Shown one piece after another: positions 1-13,360 of a DNA stretch of 64,000 bases; within the stretch, counting starts at the first letter, position 1, and every line of letters begins with the position of its first letter. The stretch lies in NCBI GenBank assembly GCA_016801885.1, contig CM028897.1, forward strand, positions 1,371,001-1,435,000, written 5' to 3'. The DNA is from Toxotes chatareus (Eukaryota; Chordata; Actinopteri; Toxotidae). Both the position numbers and the translations under genes were made by a program. The notes under the pieces are model-generated. The model worked only from the letters and a program-made list of their open reading frames with translations, did no database searches and was not told the DNA's origin.

Positions 1-4
1 GTAC

Positions 5-999
5 CTTGTAGTTTTCCAGTTCCATGCGAAGGCGGTTGTTGGCAGCAAGAAGCTCGCGGTTTCGCGCCTCACACTGTTTTAGCTCCGTCTCCAGCTCCAC
101 CTCGTAGTCCCGACTCATCTGCTGAAACTCCTGCAGCTCCTCCTGAGCTTCCTCTGCACTGAACATACACAGAAACAGAAACAGAATAAATGCCATTGGT
201 TGTATTTTTGTTTTGTTTTGTTTAAACAGTGGTTCAGTTTGCCTAATTCATTAAGATTGTGTGGTTTTAAAAGAACACAGCTCTCACCTATGTTTAGGGA
301 AAAGCAATCAAGAGGAAGGCTTGCCAGAATAATCCTAAACCAGCCTGTTTAAACAAACAACATAACCTGACCATTTTCCCACCAAACCACAAGAAGCTCT
401 GAGCTTTGTAGATTAAACACAAAAGTCTAAGCATCACACAAATGTGTTTGAAAGGAAAACGCCCAGAGGTTCTCCATGGTTTGTCTTGCAGGAGTGTCTA
501 CAGATTCACATTTCTGCAAACTGAACTGGAGAGCAATGAAAAACTTTTGATTATTTTTGAGAATTTACTACAGAGCCTGTAATAAATCCTGAAAGATTAT
601 ATGTAGTGATGTGCAGATAAAAATTCATCTGTCAGGACATTAGAGGCTTTGTTATTTACCCATGGAGAGTATTAAAACATTTTTCAACTGAGTGCCTGGA
701 AGGTAGGAACACAAACAAAGATCTGAGCATTAGGGTCTAAAGATGAAAAAACACTGCAGGCAAATTACCCAAAAATGTATTCTCATATCATGATGCAGTG
801 TAAACATATGGTTTTTATATTACAAAGCTTTATTGTTTGTACACAGTTAAGAGAAGGAACCATATAAAAACAGATTGTCATCTGTTAAAAACAACATAAA
901 CAGGGGGACACACCTCTGTTGGTGCCTGGAAGCCAGATCCTTCCAGTACTCCAGCTCCTCCTGCAGGGACCCAAACTCTGGAGGCTCTGGATCCCCCAT
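5..999 (-). CDS. nde1: nde1, NudE dynein/LIS1 regulator, N-terminal exons (partial)
   Basis: Coding exons lie at 914-999 (ATG at 999) and 5-158; the rest of the gene is beyond the left edge. The exons join in frame (86 + 154 nt = 80 codons). The protein begins MGDPEPPEFGSLQEELEYWK and continues into a charged heptad-type coiled coil. NDE1 and NDEL1 share the EL-YWKDLA start and the coiled coil that dimerises and binds LIS1; they regulate cytoplasmic dynein in mitosis and neuronal migration. The stretch NNRLRMELE is the NDE1-type version (NDEL1 has NQRLKYEVE), so I call nde1 rather than ndel1. The donor after 5 is GT in frame 0, and the acceptor before 158 is CAG. Only about the first quarter of the protein is visible. 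Confidence 0.88.
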
Positions 1000-2110
1000 C
1001 TCCAGCTCAGGTGGGAAGATGGCTCACCTGTTACACAGGGATCTGTGACTGATTCATTCATTCATAAATAAATAAAACATTAAAGTTCCTGTCGGGACAA
1101 TTGCTGCTTAGAAATCGCACTTTTTTGTCAACAATACACCAGCTGAAGGAAAATCATAATTTAAAACAGGACATGATTTCAGAAGATTCATCAGGATTTT
1201 CACATTAATTCAGCAAATAGAGACTAGATTTTGGTCGTCACCGCTACCACCGGGTAACTTCGTTAAGGAAAGGTAACAGGAAAACAGAACAACTTCAACC
1301 CACAGTCTACAGCAAATAATGTCTTTTCTAAATATCGAACATATGCCGAACTGAACAATAGATTACAAAGAGTCATAAAACATCTTTAAAGATAATCAAA
1401 TTCAATACAGAGTAATTCAAGCTACACCTGAAATAAATTACAGTTCCAAGTTATAGAGTCTGGCCAAAGCAAGCTAAACTAAAAAAAAAACGGGAACGTC
1501 AGGCAGAAGATAACGGGTAACTTATACTCTCATGCGGTTTATCATTACAAACATTTGTTTTTACAAACATTTCTTTATTTATTAGCTCAAACTATTAACT
1601 ATAAAACTTTAACAAAACAGTATAAGAAAGTTAGAAGAACGCCCGTAGCTTGTAAGTGCAAATAAGTTAGCTAGTTCAGCTAACGGAGTTCAGCGTTAAC
1701 CGTTTAAATCCCTGCTCGGATAAACATACACAGCTATGACTTACGCTCAGCAGTTAGCCTCGGTTGACGAAATTGTTTTTTTCTTTTTCTAAATCCCCTT
1801 CGTGCGCTGATATTACTACCGACAAAGTTTGACGGTTAAATTTTAGGTCGAAACGGTGAAAGAAAACTATTCCAGGACAACCGGAGTTATAAACCACAAA
1901 GTTGCTTCAGCCTCTGGAAGACGTCGAACAATACAAGTTGCCATTCATATTGTCCCGGCCATTTCACCAATCACGAGTTAGATGACGGCCTCGTTTCCTG
2001 TTGCCATTAGTCAATTCTCTGTCAATCAAATATTGATAGGCGGGATCAGTATTTTTGTCCAATCAGAGGAGTGAGGAGCGGTAAGAGGAGTATCTGCATA
2101 ATCGGCACAG
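1000..2110 (-). promoter_or_regulatory. nde1 upstream region with CCAAT boxes
   Basis: This is the 5' side of nde1. It has no coding potential I can support. Two CCAAT motifs, at 1967-1971 (within TTTCACCAATCACGAG) and 2059-2063 (within TTGTCCAATCAGAGG), are about 90 bases apart. This spacing and sequence are typical of NF-Y-driven TATA-less housekeeping promoters. The transcription start and any 5' non-coding exon cannot be fixed from sequence alone; the 1700-1950 stretch is the likely area. Confidence 0.4.
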
Positions 2111-5100
2111 TCTAGACGTTTTGATGGATTACCGGGGGCCGGTGCTACCTTCTGGTGCTGTGAGAAACTCCACAGGATGTGAGCACAACATGACACAGCA
2201 AGGTCTGACATGACGGGCTGGATAGTTACTTTTATCACCAGCTCTGTCCTTGGATAGATCTACCGGGCACTGGCCCAGCGGCCTGAGAGGGGAGGGGGCG
2301 TTAACATTTGAAGTGTTAACATTTCTTGGTTGTTTGTTGCATGTAATGTTACACGCACTTCTCTCATACCCCTCCTCCTGCTCTGCATCTGGCCACTGAC
2401 ATGATGTACAGTATGATGGTTATGTTTCAGAGGGTTCAGAGAAGGAGGGCGTACTAAATGGCACCTGACGCATTCCTTGACTCTGATTGGGGAATTTCAC
2501 TTCCTGTTCGTAGGGTCAGAGGTTGCACTGGGTCAACTCTGTCCTTCTCAGAGGGATTAAGCCGGGCCTATCTGATCCTGGTTAATCCACATGCACCATC
2601 ATTAGAGCACTCACACACAGACTCCAATCCACTCTGTCCTTGCTTCGTATCTGGGCTGCATGTTTTCAGAGGGTCTTGTCCACACTGATAGCAGATCACA
2701 AACATCTGTCTGCGACCTTTGATCTCATTAGAGGGAGTTTGGTTAAAGGTGTACACCTATCGTGCGGATTGCCAATAAATCTCCTACAGATACTGATGAT
2801 GCCCAGATGACGTATCACAATGACTTTGGTCATCTCCTGACTTTTCCTCCAGGATGGCATTTTTGGATGGATTGTAAAATTTGTTACACGTCTTCAAGTT
2901 GCCCTTAGGAAAAAATGACCTTCCCATCAGCCTCAGCTGTACTTTGTGATTAGTGCAGACCTAAGATGGTGAACATGGTAAATACACCTGCAACCATTTA
3001 CCTAAATGCACCAGTGTGCCTGAAATTAATGATTAATCAAATGATGTGGACAGAAATAATCTGAAGTAAACCTGGGGGACTTTAGGGGCCCCTGGGCAGT
3101 ACCCAGTTTGAATGTTTAATAATCCAGTCTTAACAGTGCCACAGTCTCATTGTTCATGGCTTAATTCTGACACAATTTCCCATCAAATCCCATTAAAATC
3201 TGTGGTGCTGACAACACATTTCCTCAGCAGAACAGAGAGCTGTTTGGTTCTGGTTTATTCATCTCAGGTTTACTGTCCGGTCCCTTGTCAAGTGGACATA
3301 CAAGAGTTCACACAACAAAAAAGCATTCTATTTTTGAAAATATCACAGTACTAATGCAACAAAAAAGTTGAGGTTCTCACAGGTTTCTGTAAACCAGTCA
3401 ACACAACGTCATAATATGGACTTTCATACTCTGTTCTGAATAATATTTAACATTCACTGAGGTTTTAGCTTTGTTTTGTACTTGGAAAAACAGAATTTCA
3501 CTGTTATTACTCAACACTTATCTACAGAAGGTTATGTCAAACCGCTAAAAGTGTGGTCGTCCCTAAAGGTTAATCCATAAAATGCTTCCAATATTATTTA
3601 CAATACAGACAGAGTTTTTCACTGCTGGTATAATGGGTGTGTTGCACATTAAGCAATGAAATATCCAAATCTCTTTGCTGGTCTTTGGATAAATAGTAAT
3701 GTAACTCACAACTCTTTCAGCTTTACTAAAAGATAATTAAAATCTAAACAAGAGTAAATCCTGGGTCTGGTTTAGGTAACAGGATGTGTTGCATGATAAG
3801 GTATCTGGGCTGATGGCAACCTATGTGATGTTTCAAGTAAGAGGACAGGATTGAGATAGTGTAGGTTCACAGGTTAAACTAGGACACACAACACTGTGGG
3901 ATGCACTGATACCTATGCTTTTGTAATAACACATTACGAGCTCTTTTGACTGGGACGGCTAAGCTTAGCATCATTGTTGTCCTTAAGGGGAAAGTTAAAC
4001 ATTTTAGGAAATAGGCTCACTTACAGCTGTGTGAATAAAGCTGAGCTGAGTTGATTCTGAGGAATGTATCTCCACAGTTATTTGTCAGATTGTTTGTCCC
4101 CATGGGATGCTTCCAAATCATTTTGGTGACCTCCTAATCTGTCCTCCAGTTTTCTCCTTGAACACCACCCCTCTTACATTTTCAAACTGTAGTGGGCAGA
4201 TTACTGTGACATTCACGGAGCCTCCAAAATAATGAGCCCATTTCTGGACACTGTAAGAGCTTTCAGACATCATACTCCTGAAGCCTATTGTCTCACTTCA
4301 TCAGTGCATCCCAAAATAAATACAGAAACTCCATTAAAATTATACACACACAAAAAAAACATGTATACATATCTCAGTGCATTGATTGTATAGTGACCGT
4401 CACCAGTCAGCCAAACACCGTCAGCTTGTAGACCGGTGGGCGGGGCAGTCTGGTCACCAGGAGAAGGCACGGCTGGTGTAAAGCAGAAATACTGAGCCCT
4501 GAACTCTGATCTCAGGAGCATCACTGTGGGGCTCACATCAAACCAGTGCCACCAACACAACAACCAGCCACGGTCCCTCATCACAACACAACTACTCTTT
4601 AAAGTAAGAAGTCCATGGGTGCAGGCCAATCAAAGCCATTGTGGTTTGGAACCAAGATCATCATTTGTAAATCACTGAAACTGTAAACAATGTGTGTCAG
4701 CCCCGTGCACTTAGACCAGAGATCCTATGGATGAATTTCACTTTCTTCTTAAGGTAAAACTTTTTTCATGTTTCTGCCACACTAGCAGCCAGTCATGATG
4801 AAGTCATCTGGTCTATTATTTCATCCTTCACTTTGAACTAAATGATTCTGGATGCCCCCTACTTTTTACTCTATAGCCTCCAAGAGGACAGATTGTCCAC
4901 CTGTCAACAGGAAACATCCAAGTCTAACCTGCTGTAAATTTACTGAGCACCCTCATGCTCCCCTGAGGATGAGCCCCCTTTTTCCAGCAGCACCCTCAGG
5001 TCAATTTTGATATTTTTAGTTTCAGCACTGGTACAGATAAGTCTGGTGAGGAAAACAAACAAAATATGTTGTCACTGTATATTTTTGCTCTGAAATCCAA

Positions 5101-5548
5101 TATGAACATTTTGGAATTATGCAAATACGTTAATGAAAAACGTTTCCTCCTCATGCAGAAAACGTACAGTGTTTGTCACTGCAGATTAGTAGTATGGAAG
5201 GAGAATTTGTAGGAGCCAGGTTTGGTATTTGAGACCATGTGTTGTCCGACATGTTACCTTACTCTCATGTAGCTATGCCAGTCCTCAAAAGGGCAAGAGC
5301 AACTCAGTACTGAGCTTCCAGTACTTATATTATTATCCCTACAACACCAGCCTTCGAAATCCATATCAGTTAAACTGTGGTGTGTGTGTATGTGACAGAT
5401 AGTGACGCTGTTTTTCTTTTAAACCAGGAAGATGCTCTTCAGCTCGTCAGCTCTCCACACTGCTTTCAGTTCATGGATGCTGGTTTAGCAAAAGTGAAAA
5501 CGCCCTCTGTCCTGTGACAGAGACGCAGACCTCCTCCTCCTTCTCCCT
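2111..5548. other. Intergenic stretch between nde1 and mpv17l
   Basis: I see no gene with splice-consistent coding exons here. The short open frames lack family resemblance, and their codon usage looks random. The part next to 5548 should contain the 3' UTR of mpv17l, which reads leftward, but I could not pick a convincing polyadenylation signal. Confidence 0.5.
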
Positions 5549-7642
5549 TCAGTTTTCCCTCTGGGCCTTTTGCTTTTTTCGGGCCAGCCGAGCCTCACGC
5601 ATCTCCTCCAAAGTTTTACGGGGGTCCATGACGAAGGCCAGAGCCACGGCGGCAGTGCCATCGCCGTTCTGCCGAGAGAAGCACAGAAAGGTGGCCCAGA
5701 GGAAGGCGCAGCAGCCCATGAAGGCTGTTCGCATGTACAACGGCATCAGGACAAAGTTCAGAAACTGTGAAGAGGCAGGACAGGGAAACAGTCAGCAGAG
5801 GTTTCTTTAATGGCTGACAGAAACACTGGAGACTACATCCTGACAGTGGTTTAAAACTCAGTCTTCTGTGCCATAAACTGGTCAAATTTACAGGTATCGA
5901 ATAGCAGCATGAAACATTTTGGTCACAAGGTCTTTTAACAAATATACTTTTAAATTCCCAACAAAAACCACAAGGCTTGTTTAACTGTCCAGAAAACAAT
6001 AAAACTGTGTTCAAGTGTACCTGCATGAATGGCCAGTACATGAGTCCAGTCTGAAAGTGAAAACAGGACATGATGAGTTTTTTGATGGATTGACAAAGTT
6101 TATAAATACTGTGAAGATAATTATAGTTTAGATTGGACTTGTTGAGCTTGGGAACCTTCTTATCTGTTTAAAATACCATAAATCATCTTTCTAAATCTGT
6201 GAAACTGACTGTGTACTCCCTCTTTAAATAAAGGAGCATTATTAAGTATTTGAGTAAATGTACTTAGTTACTTTCTGCCACTGAGAGAATGATCATTAAT
6301 CGTGTAAAATACAATACCTAATGCTGAGCTGAAACTTTTTTTTACACGTTGTAAAGAAAACAAAATGTTTATGACATTAAATGTAAAGTAGCTGTAAACC
6401 ACTTGTTGGAATAGTGAATTTCGGGCCCATGCATCCGGTTAAATGGCTGTGCATTTACCGGGATCCTGGAGCATTACACCGCTGCTACAGCAGCATGATA
6501 CTGCGCTTTACATTTGGCAGGATTTCAGCTCCCAAACATCCTGACACTCGCTGACTTTTATCCTCTGGCAGTAGTCACGACTGAATTACCCCGCTTACTC
6601 CCGGGCGTTGCGCCCACTGCGCAAAAGCAGCAGTGACACAATCTGGGTTAATCTGGTTGTGAGCTCGCAGCAGCAGCAGCTACCGTGTGTGAAGGGAAGG
6701 TGACTTTCCTTCACTTGATGCTGCCGAGGCCTTCATTACCTTCCAAGTGTTGAAGAACTTCTCCCTCCAGTCTTCAAAGATGTCCTCTTTACCCTCCAAG
6801 AAGCTCACACCTGCAGGTCAGAGGAGACATTTGCGCAGAGTTTGGGTGTGCCATTACACACTAAAACATGCAATTACTGTTCAGCTTGGCCCACATGATG
6901 TTTGACCCAGAGGCAACCTTAATATGAAGCCTCATTACCTCACCACTGGCTTTAATCCCCACAGCAACCGTATTTCTCTGTCTGTCCTCTGAAGAGTTGA
7001 CGTTTTTCTCTGATTGTGGGCTGTGACCACAATCAGGTGCATTAATTACGTGGCCACATAATTAATGCACCTGATTCCTGAGATAATGCTGTTACAGCTG
7101 TAGAGAGCAAGTTAAATTTTAACAAAGACATTTGGTCTCTTCTCCTGCTCTGATGCTTTGGTGACTTTGAAACTTGGAATGGAAAAAGTTAATGATCAGG
7201 ATATTTGGATGTGTTGGTATCAGATGATGATTCTTGGTGCTTAAGCTGAATCTCAACCCAGACACTTTTCCTTGCATTAACCAAACGTGTTTGCGTTAAA
7301 TGCGGGTTTTCTGAGTTGAAACCAGCCCATCTTACCTGTGTAGAAGACACTGGTGGCCAAAGGCGACGCGAAGCTCTGGTCCAGCAGCAGTTTGCGGAAA
7401 ACCATCCCAGCAGACTTTCCGGGGAAACGCCTCTCTAGGGCTCGTAACCAGAAGTAATTAAAGTTTCCATGGAAACTGATTGCCACGATGGCCACGTTGC
7501 GCGTGTGCTTCCAATCCATACGCTCCTTCTGAGCCATGAGCTGATGGACCAGGTCACCGCCGGCGAATAAGCACCCGTACAAAGTGACATTAGCCAGCCA
7601 GGGGAACCGTTTGGCGGCTTCTTTCAGTACAGCTCTCCTCAT
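5549..7642 (-). CDS. mpv17l: mpv17l, Mpv17-like peroxisomal/mitochondrial membrane protein
   Basis: Four coding exons join in frame: 7336-7642, 6740-6810, 6021-6050 and 5549-5764 (624 nt, 207 residues; human MPV17L is about 196). The start at 7642 gives MRRAVLKEAAKRFPWLANVT, which aligns with the human N-terminus. An in-frame ATG at 7726 would add 28 residues and is less likely. Family features are NFNYFWLR in exon 1, the LMYWPFMQ segment encoded by the 30-nt exon 3, and LWATFLCFSRQNGDG near the C-terminus. The Mpv17/PMP22 family are four-helix integral membrane proteins of the inner mitochondrial or peroxisomal membrane, linked to reactive-oxygen handling. The C-terminus is rich in Arg/Lys. 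Intron 1 holds a perfect inverted repeat (see 7031-7076). Confidence 0.92.
7031..7076. repeat. Perfect 18-bp inverted repeat (hairpin)
   Basis: The arms at 7031-7048 and 7059-7076 are exact reverse complements (AATCAGGTGCATTAATTA and its complement). They are separated by the 10-base spacer CGTGGCCACA, which itself contains a TGGCCA palindrome. The element lies in intron 1 of mpv17l and can form a cruciform or RNA hairpin. It could be the remnant of a foldback MITE or a local inversion-duplication. Confidence 0.9.
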
Positions 7643-7726
7643 TTTGGCACCAGGACGAGCTGGGGTCCCGCTGGCGTTTACAAAATAACGCTGAACTGCC
7701 CCAAATGGCTTCAATTCAGCAATCAA

Positions 7727-9480
7727 GACGCAAGCATAGCTGGTAAATCAGTATGACTAGGCCCTGATGTGAGCCGGCTGGCCGACACGACGCAATCCAT
7801 CTGTGCGCGATAATCGGGGAGGATTAGACGTTTCCACCAGGAGAAGGAATAACACACATGATCAGTGCTCAAATGACTAATGAGAAACACAGACTGCTCC
7901 AAAAAACTTTCTCAGACAGTCTAATCGGTGTATTTGCGTTCTGCGTAAAACCTGCCATGGCTCCACTTTGGTCACTTGGAATGAGCTTCTCTAGCTTCTC
8001 GTGCGTCCCGGAGTCATTTGCGCAAAACGTATCCGATGGTGACATAAAAGACAGAGAGAAGGGTTGAAACAGGCTCCACATGAACAACAACACCACCAAA
8101 AAAAGGACTCTAGATGGTTCTGTCTGCTCTGACTCGGCGTGTCGCTCCCGGTGAATCAGGTGTCTCTCCAGCAAATCCTGCGGGTCAAGCGCTAATCTGA
8201 GAGATTGTTCCGGGCTGCTCAGATGTGCATCCCCGTCTAACTGCGTCACTGGCATTAACAGCAGCAGTTTGCTGTGCGGAGCGCTGCTCCGACGGCCTCC
8301 CATCCAGTCCACGCGCTGTCAGATCAGTGGCGCACAAACCCGCAATTCGCGGAGTCGCTGTCACTCAAATTTGCCTTCGCATGAAGTTTATCCAAATAAC
8401 CTGTGCACGTTTACAGCGTAAGAATAATAATTAATCATGTCAATGTTTATTTATTCATTTTTCCACATTTTATTTCACTCTTTTCTTTTGAGATCTACTC
8501 TAAGTGTGAAAAAGGATCAGATACTTAGGCTACACCAAAGACGTGGCCTTCGTGCATCACGGCTCTGTACCTGGCGGACCGTAAGTTTTTACCGTCCCTG
8601 TTCTGTCGGACCCTGAGTCCGGTTCTCACGGAGGTTTCTCTCTGTCAAACGTCGCCAGGTGTTGGCTCGTGGAGAGAATCGTTGGGTTTGTCTCTGTCAC
8701 ATTGTAAGGTCCTGACCTTACTCTGTAAAGTGCCTTGAGATAATGTATGTCTGATGATTTGTTTGAATCAGATGGAACTGAACTGAACTGAATGCCAGCC
8801 AACACACGTGCACGTGATGAGGCCCGAGTTTGCTGAAACACGATCAGCTTCTTCATCATCCTGCTGCGAAGTGAAGCAACCAACTACCAACCATTAGAGG
8901 GCGACATCACTCGGCACAGAGCCTGTCTTCCCAGCTGAGACCTGAGAAGGACAGAAGCTACTCATTGTCCACACTGGCTGTCAAACCACCGCTGGACCTG
9001 ATAAACCTCTGATTCACTGGACTTCTTATTTTACTTTGGTAAATTCTTCCAGCAACGTATTTTGAATTTTTGATCCATGGCACCCAAAATGTATGACTTG
9101 CATTATTAAGAGTACATAAAGCTGCACTGACTCTTTGTGTTTGAGACAGCTGCTCAGACAGACTTCAGTGTTATTTGACTCTTGAACACCTGCAGACACC
9201 CTGTAATTACTCTTAAAAAAATTTAAACAATTTAGGTCTTGAAACCTGAATTTCACACAGGGTCCCTCTGCAGGACCAAGTCAAGATCATAGCTGATGCT
9301 GTGCTTTAGAGGTGTAATGTTATGATTTCTAATTATACAGAACCAGCTGATAAGGAGCCCCAAAGCTCCCTGGGGCTTTCAGATCTACAACCCCCATGCA
9401 GTTGCTCTTGGATTTGGACTCCTATCAATTTATTTAATCAGTTACACTTCAGTATGAGGGGAGGTGGATTTGGGCGGGGA
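7727..9480. other. mpv17l/crlf3 intergenic region
   Basis: No supported gene is visible. It should contain the mpv17l promoter (right of 7642, minus direction). A dispersed repeat occupies about 8560-8795 and is listed separately. The remaining short frames show no recognisable protein. Confidence 0.45.
8560..8795 (+). repeat. Dispersed fish repeat 3' end
   Basis: The stretch contains GACCCTGAGTCCGGTTCT, TGTAAGGTCCTGACCTTA and AAAGTGCCTTGAGATAATGT, ending in a GAACT-type simple tail. I recognise this as the 3' part of a very abundant teleost interspersed element, usually ending in AATTGAATTGAA. The family name is not certain to me (SINE/LINE-tail type). The boundaries are approximate. Confidence 0.6.
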
Positions 9481-9489
9481 AATAGAGCA

Positions 9490-9687
9490 CGTCTCGATCC
9501 GATTGGCTGATTTTCCTGTCGATCGAAATTATCTTGCCCGTGATTGGCTGATTTCTTTAAAGCCTCCAAAGTGTCATTTTTGGACTTAAGCAAAACTTCA
9601 TCGTATCCTGCGGCGGTGGTGTAGCGGCGGCTTCGAGCTGATTCACAAGTTTCGGGACGTAATGGCCATCAGAAAGCAATAAAACAG
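9490..9687 (+). promoter_or_regulatory. Probable crlf3 promoter and 5' non-coding exon
   Basis: Two copies of GATTGGCTGATTT (inverted CCAAT boxes, ATTGG at 9502-9506 and 9543-9547) are 41 bases apart. They precede a GGCGG-rich stretch that ends in AAAACAG followed by the donor GTACGT at 9688. The first coding exon of crlf3 (13361) is preceded by a splice acceptor, so an upstream non-coding exon must exist, and this is the best candidate. It carries a seven-codon upstream ORF at 9662-9682 (MAIRKQ plus stop) ending five bases before the donor. The link to crlf3 is inferred. Confidence 0.45.
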
Positions 9688-11426
9688 GTACGTTTGGAAA
9701 CTTTTTCAACACCAAAAGGAGGGGAGGGATACGTTTAACCGATTTGCCGTTATTTTCGTTCGCGTTGTTTGCTCTCCCAGACATGTTCCGAGTTTCATTG
9801 TCTTTTGGCCACAAGCTAGCCCCAACTTTGTCTTATAACGTTATTTAGGGAAGGTAACGACTAACGCAGTACAGATGGGGTAGTGTCCCGCTAACTGGCA
9901 TATTTATACTTTTTTCAGAACATGTTGCTTTATATCAACTCTCCGCTACACCAGTAGCACTCTTTCGGTCTCATTTACAGCTGATACTGGCAACTTTTTT
10001 CGCTAGTTCGTCTGTCATTGTCATCATCGTCTTCCATCAAAATACACCCTAACCAGCAGCGCGAACCACCTATTAAATGCGACATTTCGTGGATAAATGT
10101 TATCGTTTGGTGAGAAGTTTCTACCCCGAATTTACCTAAATACATTACTTATTTCGAAAAACCTTTATTTACAGTATTGTTGTTTATGTGGGTTATCTGA
10201 CAATGGCGCCAACCGAAAACTAGGAGATTTTGAAGCGGAGTTTGGGAGTTCTCTCCACACACCAGACAAATTAAGACTATCAGGACTAGATCCATCGACC
10301 TGTCTCATCCCAGCACGAAAATATGAGAAATCACGCTGCGCGAATTATGTAACTATGCATTCAATATTCTTGAACTTAAAAAAGGCAGGCGGAGGGTTAA
10401 CCCGATGAAAATAACTACAAAATACGGAAGTTGATGTGAGCGAGCTTAGACATGTCCGATGTCTCTTGTTGTCTCGTTTCGTCAGTGGCCTGCTCTAATA
10501 ATAATGATGTCGGTTTGCACTTGAGTGCCTTTCATAGCTTTCGTGTTAGTCAGAGCATGTGCAGCGTGTCTGAAGGAGTCTCTGTAAACTCTTTGCTGAT
10601 CACATTTATTGAAAGATGAAGCTTGTGGGCTTCAGATTGGGCACAAAACCATGAAACATTCAGGTGCTTATCAACATCTGAGCAAAGTTCAGCCTGTGTT
10701 ATTATACTGAACTGCAACGATTAGTTGATTAATTGATTAGTAGATGGTCAGAAAACCACTTTGTTGCATCAAAAATAGCATTTTAGAAACTTTAAGTTTT
10801 GGCGATTATGCTCATGGATATTAAGAAGAATACAAAAACACAGAATGATAACCAGAATAAGCAAACACACACAAAAGCAGCACAACAAAACCCTTTGTGA
10901 AGTACTCCAGTGTTGGGTGGAGACATCATGAACATGACATTTCTTACCTCAAACAAAAGTGAGACTTTTCCCTCAGGCCTCAGCCGGTTTGTGTTGGTGC
11001 TGCAGTTTTAGGGAAGCACATATTTCTGACAGATCTGTGAAAGCGGGACAGTGGGACATCTTCCCATGCAGGTTGACCTAAATACTCTGAAAAGGACAGT
11101 GCTGGTTATTGTCAGGCTGCATATTTACATCAAAATCATAAAAAACGAAATGCAGAAGGAGATTTCTGTTAGTTAGTTAGTATCCACACTCGTATCATAC
11201 AATAGACAAGAGCTTTTCTGTGTTATAGGAAAACTTGCTTGATGTTTGCTTGGCTGAGCGCCCGACATTCACTTAGCGTTTAGTAGGTTGTGGAGAGAAA
11301 AAGGGATTATACACTACAGGATTAAAGAGATGGAGAGAGGGCAGGCGCCGTTTTTAGAGGAAGAAAAAGAAAAAGAAAATCTATGTTGTGGTGGCTGTTC
11401 TGTCTGGACTACAGGCTGCTGCAGAA

Positions 11427-11444
11427 GGGGGGGGGGGGGGGGGG
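11427..11444. repeat. Poly-G tract (18 bases)
   Basis: An uninterrupted run of G in the long first intron of crlf3. It is prone to slippage and may form G-quadruplex-like structure. Length is likely polymorphic or uncertain in assembly. Confidence 0.9.
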
Positions 11445-13360
11445 CAGAGTTAGTGGTGGGTGCTGTTCATGTGAAAGTGAGCGAGTGAGTGCATGCCTGC
11501 ATAATTCTACAGCTCTACATTTGCATTCATGTGTGTATAAATGCTGGAGCTGTCTGTTACTGTGTAGATCACAGGCAAAGATTTGGAGGTTGTGAATAAC
11601 TGTGTTTACCTTGCAGTCAGTTGTTTTCACGGATCTCATGTCGGATTTAATGTTGAGGTGCTGTGTTTACCACGGTGCAGCGTGAGATGCCCTCCTGGTC
11701 ACGCAGCGATGCTGTGCACACTGTATGTGGCAGAAGCATGACGCCTGTTAGTGACTTCCTCTTTAGATGCTGTGAAGGAAGCATGGCCGACTTTCAGCTC
11801 TGAGGAGGACGAAGCTGATTTCACACCTGCTGCGTGAGATTAAAAGAATTCAGTCATTTAGAACCGACGGATGTTTTTATTAAAGTTGCAACTGTCATCA
11901 ACGATTTGACTGTAAAAGAAGGTTCATTTTAAGCTTCTGTCATTTGAATATTTTACCATTTGAAGACTGAATCATTTTGCTGTAGGAAGCTTATTTAAAG
12001 CATCATTCTGTGTTACGTTGCAGTTACCTGACAGTCATATGTGGCCACGTCTCTCACGTTTAAATCACAACTCATATATAAATTAATGATAATAAAAACA
12101 GTAACAAAATGCGTTGATTGAAAAACTGTCAATGAAACAAATTTTGATAAAATTGCTCAACGATTAATTGATTACTTCATAATGCAAATGATCTGCTGGA
12201 GTTTCAAGTCCCCTTGGTTCTTTCACCAAAAATAGACATCAGTGACAGGAAGACGTTTAGGGTAGTGCAAAAGGAAATTTGTCTCATATTCGGTTTCACT
12301 CTGTAAGCGCGGCGAACACAGATTTCCACGCTCTTCTGCCCGTATTTAATGTCAAGTTCATTCGGAGTCTCTGGGTATGATGGTGTATCAGTAATATATT
12401 TGTACATTTCATGATATTATTTAATGAACGTTTGCGTGTTTGTTTTAGAGCTGGATGTTGCATCACCTTTGTTCAAGTGTATTTTTGAGTATTTTCAACC
12501 CGGAGTGATGCTTTCTAATTAATAATCAGAGAGCTGTGGCAGGATATCAGCAGGTACAGGCAGAGCTGCTCTGCCTTTGTTGTGTAATCTGTGTTGTGCT
12601 GCAGCCTTTGTGTAGTCGTGTTTGTGACTGCGGTGCCGTTAACGCTGACGTTATCGCTCTCGTACCTGTTCGAACTAGATGAGCTGGTGTTGAAGCACTG
12701 AACGGCTTTAACATGAACACGCGGCAAACTGACCAGACGCAGCCTTATTTCAGTGATCTTTGATAACAGATGTTAAGGTCACAGGAAGGAGCTTATTAAA
12801 CTGACTCTGTATCGAATGAACCGGGTTTCGCTGCGTGTTATCTGGGGTCAGTGTTGCGTAATAAGTTCACCTATTCTGTGTTTTATTTTGGAAGCTTTGT
12901 GTTTGAGGGGAGGCCACACTGAGTCTTATTTTGTGTAAAGGTCAGTGACAGTCTGATCCCACACTGCTGGCTACTGAAACCAAGCAGAAGCATAAAGCAG
13001 CACAGTTAACCGACCGACTGGGTGCTGGCAGCTGTAGGAAGTGGTTTTCTTGTTGCCACACATTTCCATCAGTCAAAGTGCTCTGCACGGAGAGAGTTGT
13101 ACCTTGTGGTCTTTGTAATGGAGGATGCAGGTTAGCAAACGTTTGAGCGGTTTCTTTAATCGATGGTCGGCCATGTTAACAATCAATACTCACGCAGAAC
13201 AGTGAATGAAATAGTGAAAAATTTGTGAAAAAGTTTTTCCATTAAAAAAAGTTTAACTGTTGTTTAACCAATGACACGACCTGTTCACAGGTCAGGTGGC
13301 GCTGCGTCTTGGCTGTGTTTTGTAAATATTCCTGTCTCGTGTGTGTCAGGAGGCGGGAGG

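Noticed and set aside
2026..2756. Short ORFs around the nde1 upstream region
   Set aside because: They show no splice-linked continuation and no recognisable protein motif.
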